The position numbers and the translations under genes were made by a program. Shown here piece by piece: positions 1-10,083 of a stretch of DNA of 64,000 nucleotides. The stretch lies in contig NZ_CP026003.1 in the NCBI RefSeq assembly GCF_003086795.1, positions 4,413,179 through 4,477,178 of the forward strand. Direction: 5' to 3'. This stretch comes from Stenotrophomonas sp. SAU14A_NAIMI4_5. GTDB taxonomy: Bacteria; Pseudomonadota; Gammaproteobacteria; Xanthomonadales; Xanthomonadaceae. Position 1 is the first letter of the stretch. Every line of letters starts with the position of its first letter. Under the pieces are notes generated by a model. That model worked only from the letters and a program-made list of their open reading frames with translations, was not told the origin of the DNA and did not search any database.

Positions 1-304
1 GCGGCTCGGCGGCGATCAACGAGCCGAGCAGCTCCATCGAACGGGCCACGTCCCCGTGGCGGCTGGCGAACACCAGCGGCACGTCGCTGTCGGCGCCCTG
101 CGCGTCTTCACACCAGCACGCGGCCTGGATGGCCATGCGGCCGAGGCGCTCGATGCGGCGGCGCTGCATGGCCGGCACTTCGGCCAACGACGGCGTGCCC
201 TCGCCCTGCGGCAGGAACGGCGCGTCGGCCCAGCCCATCCATTGGTTACGTTCTGTCAGTCCAGGCGCCCAGGCGGCCCAGTCGACAACGGAAAATTCGA
301 TCAT
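1..304 (-). CDS. Beta-ketoacyl synthase, chain-length-factor type (partial, N-terminal end)
   Basis: Only the first 101 codons are in the window; the rest lies beyond base 1. The start MIEFSVVDWAAWAPGL and the following WMGWADAPFLPQ are typical of the Ketoacyl-synt_2 family (PF13723), found in aryl-polyene and xanthomonadin clusters. There it is thought to act as a cytoplasmic chain-length or accessory ketosynthase for polyene chain extension. The catalytic region is outside the window, so activity cannot be judged. It is transcribed away from cydB, with a hairpin terminator between them. Confidence 0.75.
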   Translation of the reverse strand, partial: MIEFSVVDWAAWAPGLTERNQWMGWADAPFLPQGEGTPSLAEVPAMQRRRIERLGRMAIQAACWCEDAQGADSDVPLVFASRHGDVARSMELLGSLIAAEP

Positions 305-486
305 TACCGGTGATGTTTGGATGGGCGGAAGACAGGCACGGGCCAACAGCATGGCGACGCGCGGCGGCCCCCCATTCCTGCAGCCGTGCGTCCGTCCAGG
401 ACGTCGCCGGCAGCCCCCCTGGCGGCCGGAAAGGTGCGAACGCTAGCACGTCCCGCGCAGGGAATACATGTTTCACAAACCGAAAC

Positions 487-511
487 GGGGAGCGGTCACC
501 GGCCGCTCCCC
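487..511 (-). terminator. Intrinsic terminator after cydAB
   Basis: A perfect 9-bp stem (GGGGAGCGG / CCGCTCCCC) with a 7-nt loop lies 12 bp beyond the cydB stop codon. On the minus strand it is followed by a moderately T-rich tract (GTTTCGGTTTGTG). The position fits termination of the oxidase operon. Confidence 0.7.
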
Positions 512-522
512 GTTCACCTGCT

Positions 523-1536
523 TCAGTGGTAGCCGGCGTCGGCGCGCACCTTGCCGCGGAACACCCGGTACGACCAGGCGGTGTAGCCAAGGATGACCGG
601 CAGCAGCACCACCAGGCCCACCAGGGTGAAGCCCAGCGACGAGGCCGGTGCCGCGGCCTGCCACAGCGTCATCGACGGCGGCAGCAGGTAGGGCCACATG
701 CCCAGCACCAGGCCAGCGAAGCCGAGCACGAACAGGGCCAGGCTGAGCAGGAACGGCGGCAGGTCGCGACGCGGATGGGTGGCGCTGCGCCACAGCGCGG
801 CGGCCACCGCCAAGGTCAATAGCGGCACCGGCGACAGCCACCAGAAGTTGCCGTCACTGAACCAGCGATCCATCAGCCGCGAATCGAGGAACGGCAGCCA
901 GCTGCTGACCAGGCCCATCGCCGCGATCACCGCCGCCACCAGCGGCCGGGTCATCTGCCGCGCCAGCGCCTGCACGCGGCCCTCGGTCTTCAGGATCAGC
1001 CAAGTGCTGCCCAGCAGCGCGTAGCCGGCCACCAGCGCCGCACCGGTCAGCATCGCGAACGGGCTGAACCAGGTGAACGCGCCGCCGCTGAAGCGGCCAT
1101 CGACCAGCGGGATGCCCTGCACCAGCGTGCCCAGGATGACACCCTGGGCGAAGGTCGCCAGCAGCGAGCCCAGGCCGAAGGCCACGCTCCACAGCCGGCG
1201 CGAGCGGTGCGCCTTGAAGCGGAATTCGAAGGCCACGCCACGGAACACCAGCGCCACCACCAGCAGCAGCACTGGCAGGTACAGCGCCGACAGCAGCACC
1301 GCATACGCCTTGGGGAACGCGGCCAGCAGGCCGGCACCGCCCAGCACCAGCCACGTCTCGTTGCCGTCCCAGATGGGCGCGGCGGTGTTCATCATCAGGT
1401 CCAGCTGTTCCTCGTCCTCGGCGAACGGGGCGAGGATGCCGATGCCGAGCACGAAGCCGTCCAGCACCACGTACATCAGCACGCCAAAGCCGATCACCGC
1501 GAACCACGCCACCGGCAGCCAGGTCATCAGGTCCAT
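523..1536 (-). CDS. cydB: Cytochrome bd-type (cyanide-insensitive) quinol oxidase subunit II
   Basis: A 337-aa inner-membrane protein with the CydB fold of about eight or nine transmembrane helices and signatures such as LDGFVLGIGIL, PIWDGNETWLV and GMWPYLLPPS. It is the accessory subunit of the terminal oxidase that passes electrons from quinol to O2 without pumping protons. The start MDLMTW was chosen because it lies one base after the cydA stop; longer frames run into cydA. Its length matches CioB of the cyanide-insensitive subfamily. I found no cydX-like small ORF downstream, where a terminator follows directly. Confidence 0.95.
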   Translation of the reverse strand: MDLMTWLPVAWFAVIGFGVLMYVVLDGFVLGIGILAPFAEDEEQLDLMMNTAAPIWDGNETWLVLGGAGLLAAFPKAYAVLLSALYLPVLLLVVALVFRGVAFEFRFKAHRSRRLWSVAFGLGSLLATFAQGVILGTLVQGIPLVDGRFSGGAFTWFSPFAMLTGAALVAGYALLGSTWLILKTEGRVQALARQMTRPLVAAVIAAMGLVSSWLPFLDSRLMDRWFSDGNFWWLSPVPLLTLAVAAALWRSATHPRRDLPPFLLSLALFVLGFAGLVLGMWPYLLPPSMTLWQAAAPASSLGFTLVGLVVLLPVILGYTAWSYRVFRGKVRADAGYH

Positions 1537-1537
1537 G

Positions 1538-2935
1538 TCAGCGCTCCTCCAGCGGTTCGTCGGCGGCCGACAACGGCCGCGCCGGGGTGTGGCTGCCATG
1601 GTCCAGCGACGGCCCTTCCACATAGGGCTGCGGACCGTGGCGCAGGATCTTCACCAGGTACCAGATGCCCCAGCCGAACACGAAGGCATAGCCGACCACG
1701 TACACCGCCAGCGACAGCGCGGTCATCCACGCACTCTGCGGGCCCACCGCATCGGCGGTGCGCAGCACGCCGTAGACCACCCACGGCTGGCGCCCCATCT
1801 CGGTGACGAACCAGCCGGATACCAGCGCGATGAAGCCGCTGGGCAGCATCCAGTTCCAGCCGCGCAGCAGCCAGGGTGACTGCAGCAGCTTCTTCCGCCA
1901 CAGCTGCACCGCCGAGACCCAGGCCAGCAGCAGCATCAGCGTGCCCAGCCCGACCATGATGCGGAAGGCGAAGAACACCGGCGTCACCGGCGGCCGTTCG
2001 CTGGCTGGCACGGACGTGAGCGGATCGAAGGTGCCGTCCAGCGAGTGGGTCAGGATCACGCTGCCCAGCTTGGGGATGGCCACTTCGAAATCGTTGCGCT
2101 CTTCCTTTTCGTTCGGCAGGGCGAACACCACCAGCGGCACGCCCTCGCCGGCCTTGCTTTCATGCCAGTGCGCTTCCACCGCCGCGATCTTCATCGGCTG
2201 GTGCTTCAGCGTGTTCAGTCCGTGCATGTCGCCGACGAAGATCTGCACCGGCACGGTCAGCGCGGCAAACGCCACCGCCGCGACCAGCATGCGCCGGCCC
2301 GCTTCGACGTGCGTGCCCTTGCGCAGGTACCACGCGCCCACGCCACCGATCACGAAACAGGTGGTGATGAACGAACCCAGCGCCATGTGCGCCAGGCGGT
2401 ACGGGAAGGATGGGTTGAACACCACCTGCCACCAGTCCACCGGGTGCACGATGCCGTTGATCATTTCGTAGCCGGCCGGCGTGTGCAGCCAGCTGTTGGA
2501 CGACAGGATCCAGAAGGTGGAAAACAGCGTGCCCAGCGCCACCATGCAGGTGGACAGGAAATGCAGGCGCGGCGATACCCGGCCCCAGCCGAACATCATC
2601 ACGCCGAGGAAGCTGGCTTCGAGGAAGAACGCGGTCAGCACTTCATAGGTCAGCAGCGGGCCGATGACCGTGCCGGCCACCTCGCTCAGCCGCGGCCAGT
2701 TGGTGCCGAACTGGAAGGCCATGACGATGCCGCTGACCACGCCCATGCCGAAGGACACGGCGAAGATCTTCTGCCAGAAGAAATACAGGTCGCGCCACAC
2801 GGGCAGTTTCGTGCGCAGCCAGCGCCACTCGATGAAGGCCAGCCAGCTGGCCGTGCCGATGGTGAAGGCGGGGAACAGCACGTGGAAACTGATGACGAAT
2901 CCGAACTGGATCCGAGACAACAACAACGCGTCCAA
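1538..2935 (-). CDS. cydA: Cytochrome bd-type (cyanide-insensitive) quinol oxidase subunit I
   Basis: A 465-aa heme-bearing catalytic subunit. ISFHVLFPAF carries the N-terminal heme-ligand histidine, and PMKIAAVEAHWH and the GRQPWVVYG motif are CydA hallmarks. The quinol-binding (Q) loop is short, as in CioA rather than E. coli CydA. The start is inferred to be TTG (LDALLLSRIQFG), because GGAGG lies 7 nt upstream and no ATG in frame gives a sensible N-terminus; the nearest upstream methionines add unrelated sequence. It forms an operon with cydB. Known role: respiration at low oxygen and under cyanide or nitrosative stress. Confidence 0.93.
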   Translation of the reverse strand: MDALLLSRIQFGFVISFHVLFPAFTIGTASWLAFIEWRWLRTKLPVWRDLYFFWQKIFAVSFGMGVVSGIVMAFQFGTNWPRLSEVAGTVIGPLLTYEVLTAFFLEASFLGVMMFGWGRVSPRLHFLSTCMVALGTLFSTFWILSSNSWLHTPAGYEMINGIVHPVDWWQVVFNPSFPYRLAHMALGSFITTCFVIGGVGAWYLRKGTHVEAGRRMLVAAVAFAALTVPVQIFVGDMHGLNTLKHQPMKIAAVEAHWHESKAGEGVPLVVFALPNEKEERNDFEVAIPKLGSVILTHSLDGTFDPLTSVPASERPPVTPVFFAFRIMVGLGTLMLLLAWVSAVQLWRKKLLQSPWLLRGWNWMLPSGFIALVSGWFVTEMGRQPWVVYGVLRTADAVGPQSAWMTALSLAVYVVGYAFVFGWGIWYLVKILRHGPQPYVEGPSLDHGSHTPARPLSAADEPLEER

Positions 2936-3045
2936 GGGACGCCTCCTGCCGGGTACGGGTGGGATACCGGACCACTTTAGGAGGATTTGGTTAAGCCGGG
3001 ATGCGACCGGGTGACGCGCTGCTTCACTATGTCGCAGGGCGGAAG

Positions 3046-3109
3046 CCGCCGGGCATGGACCGGCGCTACCCTGGAATCGGCCGCGGTAGCGCCGGGCCAT
3101 GCCCGGCGG
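3046..3109. repeat. SMAG (GTAG-type) REP pair
   Basis: Two inverted copies of a palindrome with core GCCGGGC-AT-GCCCGGC, each with GTAG/CTAC at the inner end. This matches the Stenotrophomonas maltophilia GTAG REP family. It lies between cydA and the small gene of the sigma operon. Confidence 0.8.
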
Positions 3110-3116
3110 GGGGCTG

Positions 3117-3332
3117 TCAGTGCCAGAAATACCAGGCCGCCGCAGCCAGCAGCGCGCCGAACAACAGCACCTGCACCACCAGATACAGCGCGCCACTGTC
3201 GCGCGTTTCCGCCTGCAGCCGCCGCTGCAGCGCCTCGCTCACATCCGGCACCGGCGCCTGCCGTTCCTGCTCGCGCAGCGCCTGCGACAGCGCGCGCGCA
3301 TCGGCATCGCGGGGGTCGTTGGCTTCGCTCAC
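3117..3332 (-). CDS. Small single-pass membrane protein translationally coupled to an ECF sigma factor
   Basis: A 71-aa protein starting at GTG, sharing GTGA with the sigma-factor stop codon. The first 45 residues are charged (ALREQERQAPVPDVSEALQ), and the last 25 form one hydrophobic helix ending AAAWYFWH, giving an N-in topology. Tight coupling to an ECF sigma gene suggests a small regulatory partner such as a minimal anti-sigma factor. No zinc-finger (HxxxCxxC) anti-sigma motif is present, so that role is inference only. Confidence 0.7.
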   Translation of the reverse strand: MSEANDPRDADARALSQALREQERQAPVPDVSEALQRRLQAETRDSGALYLVVQVLLFGALLAAAAWYFWH

Positions 3333-3973
3333 AGCAGCTCTCCGGCGGTGGCGCGTCGCGTCAGCTCCTGTTTCAGGGTCTGCCGCGCGCGGAACAGGTG
3401 GCTCTTGATGGTACCGCGCGCCAGCCCGGTCACCTGTTCGATCTCGACCAGATCGAAATCCTCCAGGTAGTGCAGGCCCACGATCAGGCGCTGCGGCGGG
3501 GTCAGCCGTTCCAGCGCCGCGCCGAGCTGGCGTCCAGCCTGCAGCGCCTCGCTCAGCTCGGCCGGGCCGGGCCCCTCGTCGCCGATGCCCAGTTCCTCGG
3601 GCACCTCCACCGCCACCATCCACTGCATTTCCAGCCGGCGGCGGCGCAGGTGCTGCAGCGCGGTGGTGTAGGCCACCCGCGATACCCAGGTGCGCAGCGA
3701 GGATTCGAAACGGAACCGGTGCAGCTGGCGGAACACCGCCAGGAAGGTCTCCTGCAGCAGGTCGGCGACCTGGTCACGGTCGCCGACCATGCGCCCGATC
3801 ACGTGCGCACAGGTGCGTTGATGGGCCTGCACCAGCTGCGCGAACGCCGTCTGCGAGCCATCGATGATGGCAACCACCAGCGCGCGGTCGTCCTCCCACC
3901 CAGCCGGTGCCTCCACGGGGGCGTCGCGACGACGCCCGCGCAGTGCGGCCAAGGCACCGCCCAGCAGGCTCAT
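3329..3973 (-). CDS. ECF-type RNA polymerase sigma factor
   Basis: A 214-aa sigma-70 family protein. Region 2 spans about residues 35-110 (DLLQETFLAVFRQLHRF, then LRTWVSRVAYTTAL), and region 4 about 150-210 (TPPQRLIVGLHYLEDF, GLARGTIKSHLFRARQ). The ATG at 3973 lies 10 nt after GGAG; a TTG two codons upstream (3979) is an alternative. It sits between two small membrane-protein genes in one operon, an arrangement common for ECF sigma factors that sense the envelope. The target promoter is not evident in the window. Confidence 0.9.
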   Translation of the reverse strand: MSLLGGALAALRGRRRDAPVEAPAGWEDDRALVVAIIDGSQTAFAQLVQAHQRTCAHVIGRMVGDRDQVADLLQETFLAVFRQLHRFRFESSLRTWVSRVAYTTALQHLRRRRLEMQWMVAVEVPEELGIGDEGPGPAELSEALQAGRQLGAALERLTPPQRLIVGLHYLEDFDLVEIEQVTGLARGTIKSHLFRARQTLKQELTRRATAGELL

Positions 3974-4009
3974 GCGCAATGCACTCCGGGCGCCCGTGGC
4001 ATGCGCCGG

Positions 4010-4339
4010 TCAGCCCTTGCGGACGGCGGGACGGGTGAAGTGCCACGCCAGCAGCTGGCCGAGGCCGGCACTGCCGGCCAGCGCGGCGGCGGCTCCGAAG
4101 GTCAGCTCGCGGGCGCCGATGGCTTCCAGCAGGGCCATGGCCAGGGCCAGGCAGACCAGGCTGATGCCCCAGCGCAGCGCGCCCTGGCGGCGGCGCTCTT
4201 CTTCCAGCCCGGCCAGCGAGCGGATCACCTCCTCCGGCACGTGCGGGGCGACCAACTTGCTGCGTGCACGCGCATCGGCGACGGCATGGATCGCGTAGGC
4301 GATGCAGATGAAGAGGGTGATCGGGATGAGTTCCTGCAT
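4010..4339 (-). CDS. Small membrane protein upstream of the ECF sigma gene (DUF6249-like)
   Basis: A 109-aa protein with an N-terminal hydrophobic helix (IPITLFICIAYAIHAV), a charged central stretch (VPEEVIRSLAGLEEERRRQ) and two C-terminal helices. AGGAG 8 nt before ATG supports the start at MQELIP. It begins the operon followed by the sigma factor and a 71-aa membrane protein. The layout resembles DUF6249 proteins that accompany ECF sigma genes in Xanthomonadaceae; that assignment is from memory of the pattern and is tentative. Confidence 0.75.
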   Translation of the reverse strand: MQELIPITLFICIAYAIHAVADARARSKLVAPHVPEEVIRSLAGLEEERRRQGALRWGISLVCLALAMALLEAIGARELTFGAAAALAGSAGLGQLLAWHFTRPAVRKG

Positions 4340-4418
4340 GGTCGTGCTCCTGTCCGGTGAATGATGCGGGTTCAGGAGATTGGATGCTTGAGGCCGGTCA
4401 CCGGTTGCAGTGCAGATT

Positions 4419-4862
4419 TCAGGCGTCGTCGTCGGTCCCGGGGTCGGCCGGCGGATCGGGAAAGTAGGTTTCCACATGGAAGCCCAGCCGCAGGTCGGCC
4501 ATCAGCTTTACCAGCGCGTCGTCCAGCACGAACCCGGCCCAGGCCTGCTTGCCGAACACGGCGATGCGCAGGCCGATTTCGGCGCCTTCCTGGTTCAATG
4601 CCTGGATCACCCCCAGCCGCGCCTGCAGGATTTCGACCACCTGGGGCCAGGCGTCCATCAGCCAGCCGTCCTTGCCAGCGGCCAGTTCAAAGCTCACCCG
4701 GGTGAAGCCATGTACCCGGATCAAGTGACCATCACCGTCAAGCAGGTCGGTGCCCACATCCCGGAAGAACCCGCGTTCCAACCCCAGCCGGGCCGCAATG
4801 TCGGCGCTGGAGCACACGGGGTGCTGCACCACCAGGGAAATGCGGTAGTCGTAAGGGTACAC
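4419..4862 (-). CDS. DUF4279-like protein of unknown function
   Basis: A 147-aa soluble protein beginning MYPYDYRISLVV, with no signal peptide or membrane segment. The sequence (HPVCSSADIAARLGL near residue 15, VSFELAAGKDGWLMDAW near 57) resembles the DUF4279 family, often found near toxin-immunity or accessory genes. It stands alone between the sigma operon and the divergent peptidase gene. No catalytic motif is apparent. Confidence 0.7.
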   Translation of the reverse strand: MYPYDYRISLVVQHPVCSSADIAARLGLERGFFRDVGTDLLDGDGHLIRVHGFTRVSFELAAGKDGWLMDAWPQVVEILQARLGVIQALNQEGAEIGLRIAVFGKQAWAGFVLDDALVKLMADLRLGFHVETYFPDPPADPGTDDDA

Positions 4863-5011
4863 GTCGGTTCCGTCCGGATCAGGCGCCCATCATGCGCCAC
4901 GCGAGGCCCTGCAGCGCCTTTGCCCAAGCGGTCTGCATGACCTGTGGCCCCCTCCCCCGGCCCGGGCGGCTGCTACCCTTGCCCGGTTTCCTCATCTGGT
5001 GCCGTGAGCCC

Positions 5012-7378
5012 ATGTCCCGAGTGCTGCCCCTGTCCCTCCTGCTGTCGGCCGTGCTGGCCGCACCGGCCGCGCATGCTGCGCCGACGCCGATCACCATCGA
5101 ACAGGCCATGGCCGACCCGGACTGGATCGGTCCGCCGGTCGAGAAGGCCTGGTGGTCCTGGAACAGCCAGCAGGTCGAGTACCAGCTCAAGCGCAGCGGC
5201 AGCCCGGTGCGCGACACCTTCCGCCAGCCGCTGGCCGGTGGCGCCGCCGCGCAGGTGGCCGATGACCAGCGCGGCACCCTGGACGTGGCCGAGCCGGTCT
5301 ACGACCGCAGCCGCAGCCGCAGCGCCTTCGTCCGCAACGGCGATGTGTTCGTGCGCGACCTGCGCAGCGGCGCGCTGACCCAGCTGACCCGCAGCAACGA
5401 GCGCGCCGCCGGCGTGAACTTCGCCGCCGACAACGGCGTGATCTGGCGCGTGGGCCAGAACTGGTTCCACTGGACCGCCGCCAGCGGCGTGCAGCAGGTG
5501 GCCAGCCTGAAGGCCGACAAGGACCCGGCCAGCAAGCCCAAGGACGACCTGCTGCGCGACCAGCAGCTGCGTACCCTGGAAACCCTGCGCCGCGACCGCG
5601 ACCAGCGTGAGGCGCTGAAGGACCAGGACCAGCGCTGGCGCCAGGCTGACCCGACCCGCGCGGCGGCCCCGATCTACCTGGGCGCCGACGTGGAGATCGC
5701 CGACAGCCTGCTGTCGCCGGACCTGGGCCACCTGATCGTGGTGACCAAGCCGAAGGACTTCGACGACGGCCGCACCAGCAAGATGCCGCTGTACGTGACC
5801 GAATCCGGCTATGAGGAAAGCGAGGACACCCGCACCCGCGTCGGCCGCAACGGCTTCGAGCCGCACACCCTGTGGTACGTGGACGTGCGCACCGGCAAGG
5901 CCGAGAAGCTCTCGCTGTCGGGCCTGCCGGGTATCGGCACCGACCCGCTGGCCGAGCTGCGCCGCAAGGCCGGCAAGGACCCGCTGAAGGGCGACCGCAG
6001 CGTGCAGGTGATGAGCGACTTCATGGGCGGCGGCATGCGCTGGAGCGCCGATGGTCAGCTGGCCGCGGTGATGCTGCGCGCCAACGACAACAAGGACCGC
6101 TGGATCGTCAGCATCGGCAGCGACGGCCGCGTGCAGACCCGCCACCGCCTGACCGACAACGCCTGGATCAACTGGGGCTTCAACGATTTCGGCTGGATGG
6201 CCGATGGCCGCACCCTGTGGCTGCTTTCCGAAGAGTCCGGCTTCTCGCACCTGTACACCCAGGCCGGTTCGGCCAAGCCGCAGACGCTGACCAGCGGCAA
6301 GTGGGAAACCTCCGCGCCGGTGCTGTCGGCCGACGGCAAGGGCTTCTACTTCCTGTGCAACCAGCAGGCGCCGCACGACTATGAAGTCTGCGCGGTCGAC
6401 ACCGGCAACCGCCAGGTACGCGAGCTGACCAGCCTCAATGGCGTGGAAGACTTCTCGCTGTCGCCCGATGGCCAGCAGCTGCTGGTGCGCTACTCGGCCG
6501 CCTACCTGCCGACCCAGCTGGCCGTGGTGCCGAGCGCCGGTGGCCAGGCGCGCGTGCTGACCGACACCCGCACCGCCGAGTACAAGGCGCGCGAGTGGAT
6601 CCAGCCGAAGCTGGTGGCGGTGCCGTCCAAGCACGGTGCCGGCGTGGTCTGGGCCAAGTACTACGAGCCCGAGCACAAGGAGCCGGGCAGGAAGTACCCG
6701 ATCGTGATGTTCGTGCACGGTGCCGGCTACCTGCAGAACGTGCACCAGCGCTACCCGGCCTACTTCCGCGAGCAGATGTTCCACAACCTGCTGGTGGAAA
6801 AGGGCTACATCGTGCTGGACATGGATTACCGCGGCAGCGAGGGCTACGGCCGCGACTGGCGTACGGCGATCTACCGCAACATGGGCCACCCGGAACTGGA
6901 AGACTACAAGGACGGCCTGGACTGGCTGGTCGACACCCAGCAGGGTGACCGCGACCACGCCGGCATCTACGGCGGTTCCTACGGCGGCTTCATGACCTTC
7001 ATGGCGCTGTTCCGTTCGCCGGGCACGTTCAAGGCCGGTGCCGCGCTGCGCCCGGTGCTGGATTGGCAGAACTACAACCACGCCTACACCAGCAACATCC
7101 TCAACACCCCGGACATCGACCCGGAGGCGTACCGCACGTCCTCGCCCATCGAGTACGCGCAGAACCTGCAGGACAACCTGCTGATCGCCCACGGCATGAT
7201 GGATGACAACGTGTTCTTCCAGGACTCGGTGCACCTGACCCAGCGCCTGATCGAGCTGCACAAGGACAACTGGTCGATCGCCCCGTACCCGCTGGAACGC
7301 CACGGCTACATCCGTGCCGACTCCTGGCTGGACCAGTACAAGCGCATCCTCAAGCTGTTCGAGACCACGCTGAAGTGA
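5012..7378 (+). CDS. Secreted S9 family (prolyl oligopeptidase/DPP IV-like) serine peptidase
   Basis: A 788-aa exported enzyme. A signal peptide covers residues 1-23 (LLLSAVLAAPAAHAA), a beta-propeller region about 50-520, and a C-terminal alpha/beta-hydrolase domain follows. The catalytic triad is visible as Ser656 in GGSYGGF, Asp731 in GMMDDNVFF and His764 in RHGYIR. Family members remove dipeptides, usually after proline or alanine, in the periplasm. The start MSRVLP was chosen because it begins the signal peptide. The stop overlaps the start of the Nudix gene, so the two are probably cotranscribed. Confidence 0.93.
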   Translation: MSRVLPLSLLLSAVLAAPAAHAAPTPITIEQAMADPDWIGPPVEKAWWSWNSQQVEYQLKRSGSPVRDTFRQPLAGGAAAQVADDQRGTLDVAEPVYDRSRSRSAFVRNGDVFVRDLRSGALTQLTRSNERAAGVNFAADNGVIWRVGQNWFHWTAASGVQQVASLKADKDPASKPKDDLLRDQQLRTLETLRRDRDQREALKDQDQRWRQADPTRAAAPIYLGADVEIADSLLSPDLGHLIVVTKPKDFDDGRTSKMPLYVTESGYEESEDTRTRVGRNGFEPHTLWYVDVRTGKAEKLSLSGLPGIGTDPLAELRRKAGKDPLKGDRSVQVMSDFMGGGMRWSADGQLAAVMLRANDNKDRWIVSIGSDGRVQTRHRLTDNAWINWGFNDFGWMADGRTLWLLSEESGFSHLYTQAGSAKPQTLTSGKWETSAPVLSADGKGFYFLCNQQAPHDYEVCAVDTGNRQVRELTSLNGVEDFSLSPDGQQLLVRYSAAYLPTQLAVVPSAGGQARVLTDTRTAEYKAREWIQPKLVAVPSKHGAGVVWAKYYEPEHKEPGRKYPIVMFVHGAGYLQNVHQRYPAYFREQMFHNLLVEKGYIVLDMDYRGSEGYGRDWRTAIYRNMGHPELEDYKDGLDWLVDTQQGDRDHAGIYGGSYGGFMTFMALFRSPGTFKAGAALRPVLDWQNYNHAYTSNILNTPDIDPEAYRTSSPIEYAQNLQDNLLIAHGMMDDNVFFQDSVHLTQRLIELHKDNWSIAPYPLERHGYIRADSWLDQYKRILKLFETTLK

Positions 7379-7791
7379 GCAACGCCGCGGCCACGATCCA
7401 GATCGTGGCCGCGGTCATCCTGGATGACCGCGGCCGGGCGCTGGTGGTGCGCAAGCACGGCGCCGACCGCTTCATCCAGCCCGGCGGCAAGCCCGAGGCG
7501 GGCGAAGCGCCGTTGCAGGCGCTGGCCCGCGAGCTGGACGAGGAGCTGGGCGTGCAGCTCGATGCCGCCAGCGCGGTTGCCCTGGGCCGTTTCGAGGACT
7601 GGGCGGTGAACGAACCCGGCCACCGCGTGCAGGCGCAGGCCTGGTGGGTGCAGGTCGCGGGCATACCGACCGCACGCGCCGAGATCGCCGAGCTGGCCTG
7701 GGTGCCGCTGCGGCCGCCGCACGGCCTGCGCTTGGCACCCCTGAGCGAACACCATATCCTGCCGGCAGTAGCGCGCTTCTGCACGCTCTGA
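7375..7791 (+). CDS. Nudix hydrolase
   Basis: A 138-aa cytoplasmic hydrolase with a complete Nudix box at about residues 38-61 (GGKPEAGEAPLQ, then RELDEELGV). It starts at GTG overlapping the peptidase stop (GTGA), which indicates translational coupling. Family members cleave nucleoside-diphosphate-linked substrates; the sequence does not reveal the substrate. Confidence 0.88.
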   Translation: MSNAAATIQIVAAVILDDRGRALVVRKHGADRFIQPGGKPEAGEAPLQALARELDEELGVQLDAASAVALGRFEDWAVNEPGHRVQAQAWWVQVAGIPTARAEIAELAWVPLRPPHGLRLAPLSEHHILPAVARFCTL

Positions 7792-7813
7792 GACCCGCAG
7801 CCAAGGACATCGG

Positions 7814-9326
<1,513 letters not shown>

Positions 9327-9347
9327 GCCTGTAGCGCCATGCGAAAG

Positions 9348-9414
9348 GCAGCCGAGCGTGGGCTCGGCTCTACACGGATCTCTGCAGTGTAGAGCCGAGC
9401 CCACGCTCGGCTGC
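9348..9414. repeat. SMAG REP inverted pair
   Basis: GCAGCCGAGCGTGGGCTCGGC and its inverted partner, with CTAC and GTAG at the inner ends, form a near-perfect long hairpin between the convergent genes hemF and the DUF421 gene. It may also act as a bidirectional transcript end. Confidence 0.8.
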
Positions 9415-9422
9415 TTTCGGCG

Positions 9423-9905
9423 TTACGCGGATTTCTGCCGCGGAATGATCGTGATGTGGCCGGTGGTTTCCAGCAGCGCCAGTTCGACATCCTCTACCCG
9501 CAGGCAACCCTGCTGGCGCAGCGCGGCGTCGAAGTCCGCGGTGCTGACCAGCTCACGACGCAGCACCGCCGCCAGCAGGCGCCCGTCGCGGGCGATCACC
9601 ACCGGCTCGCCTTCAATCATGCGTTCCATGCGCCGGCTGCGCGTGGTCAGCCAGCCCACGCCGTAGTTCAGCAGGATCAGCGTGGCGGCCAGCAGCAGGC
9701 CGCCGCCCAGCGACGTGTCGGTGCCCAGCAATGCGTTCTGCACCGCGTTGCCCAGCAGCACGATCAGCAGCACATCGAACGGGGTGATCTGCCCCAGCGC
9801 GCGCTTGCCGCCCAGCCGGACCATGCCCAGCACGACGACATAGACCACCACCGCGCGCAGGACGAATTCCCACCACGGCATCGCCAGTGCGAACAGATCG
9901 GGCAT
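9423..9905 (-). CDS. DUF421 (YetF/YcaP-like) membrane protein
   Basis: A 160-aa protein with three N-terminal membrane helices (residues 8-85) and a small soluble C-terminal domain. RLGGKRALGQITPFDVLLIVLLG is the DUF421 signature (shown as a family hallmark region near residue 28-50). The start MPDLFAL was preferred over a longer frame because GGGGAA lies just upstream. Its role is unknown; Bacillus relatives affect spores. Confidence 0.85.
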   Translation of the reverse strand: MPDLFALAMPWWEFVLRAVVVYVVVLGMVRLGGKRALGQITPFDVLLIVLLGNAVQNALLGTDTSLGGGLLLAATLILLNYGVGWLTTRSRRMERMIEGEPVVIARDGRLLAAVLRRELVSTADFDAALRQQGCLRVEDVELALLETTGHITIIPRQKSA

Positions 9906-9955
9906 TGTGGTTTCCCCTGCGAAGCGATGCCCCAGCGTGGCGCAGCGAGGCACAA

Positions 9956-9993
9956 ATAAAAAGCCCCGCTGACCAGGGGGAGGTCAACGGGGC
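9956..9993 (-). terminator. Intrinsic terminator of the sX13-like RNA
   Basis: A 12-bp stem (GCCCCGTTGACC / GGTCAGCGGGGC, one G-U pair) with a C-rich loop, followed on the minus strand by TTTTTATTT. Confidence 0.85.
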
Positions 9994-10078
9994 CGGGGAA
10001 CGGGCGCTTGGGGAGGAGCCCCCGTTCCGAGATCTGCTCCAGGGGATGGGAGAGATCCACAACAGGCGTTGCGCCTGT
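9956..10078 (-). ncRNA. sX13-like small RNA downstream of polA
   Basis: No credible ORF lies between polA and the DUF421 gene, but the minus strand carries a compact RNA gene of about 123 nt. A TATAAC -10 box at 10084-10089 precedes the predicted 5' end. Three hairpins follow: 10062-10078 (ACAGGCG/CGCCTGT), 10031-10057 with loop CCCATCCCCTGG, and 9998-10028 with CTCCTCCCC in the loop. An intrinsic terminator ends it. C-rich loops and location beside polA match sX13 of Xanthomonas, an Hfq-independent regulator that pairs with G-rich mRNA leaders. The assignment rests on synteny and structure; the exact ends are predicted. Confidence 0.7.
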
Positions 10079-10083
10079 CGAGA

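Noticed and set aside
305..522. A cydX-type small subunit gene after cydB
   Set aside because: No short hydrophobic ORF with SD was found before the terminator at 487-511.
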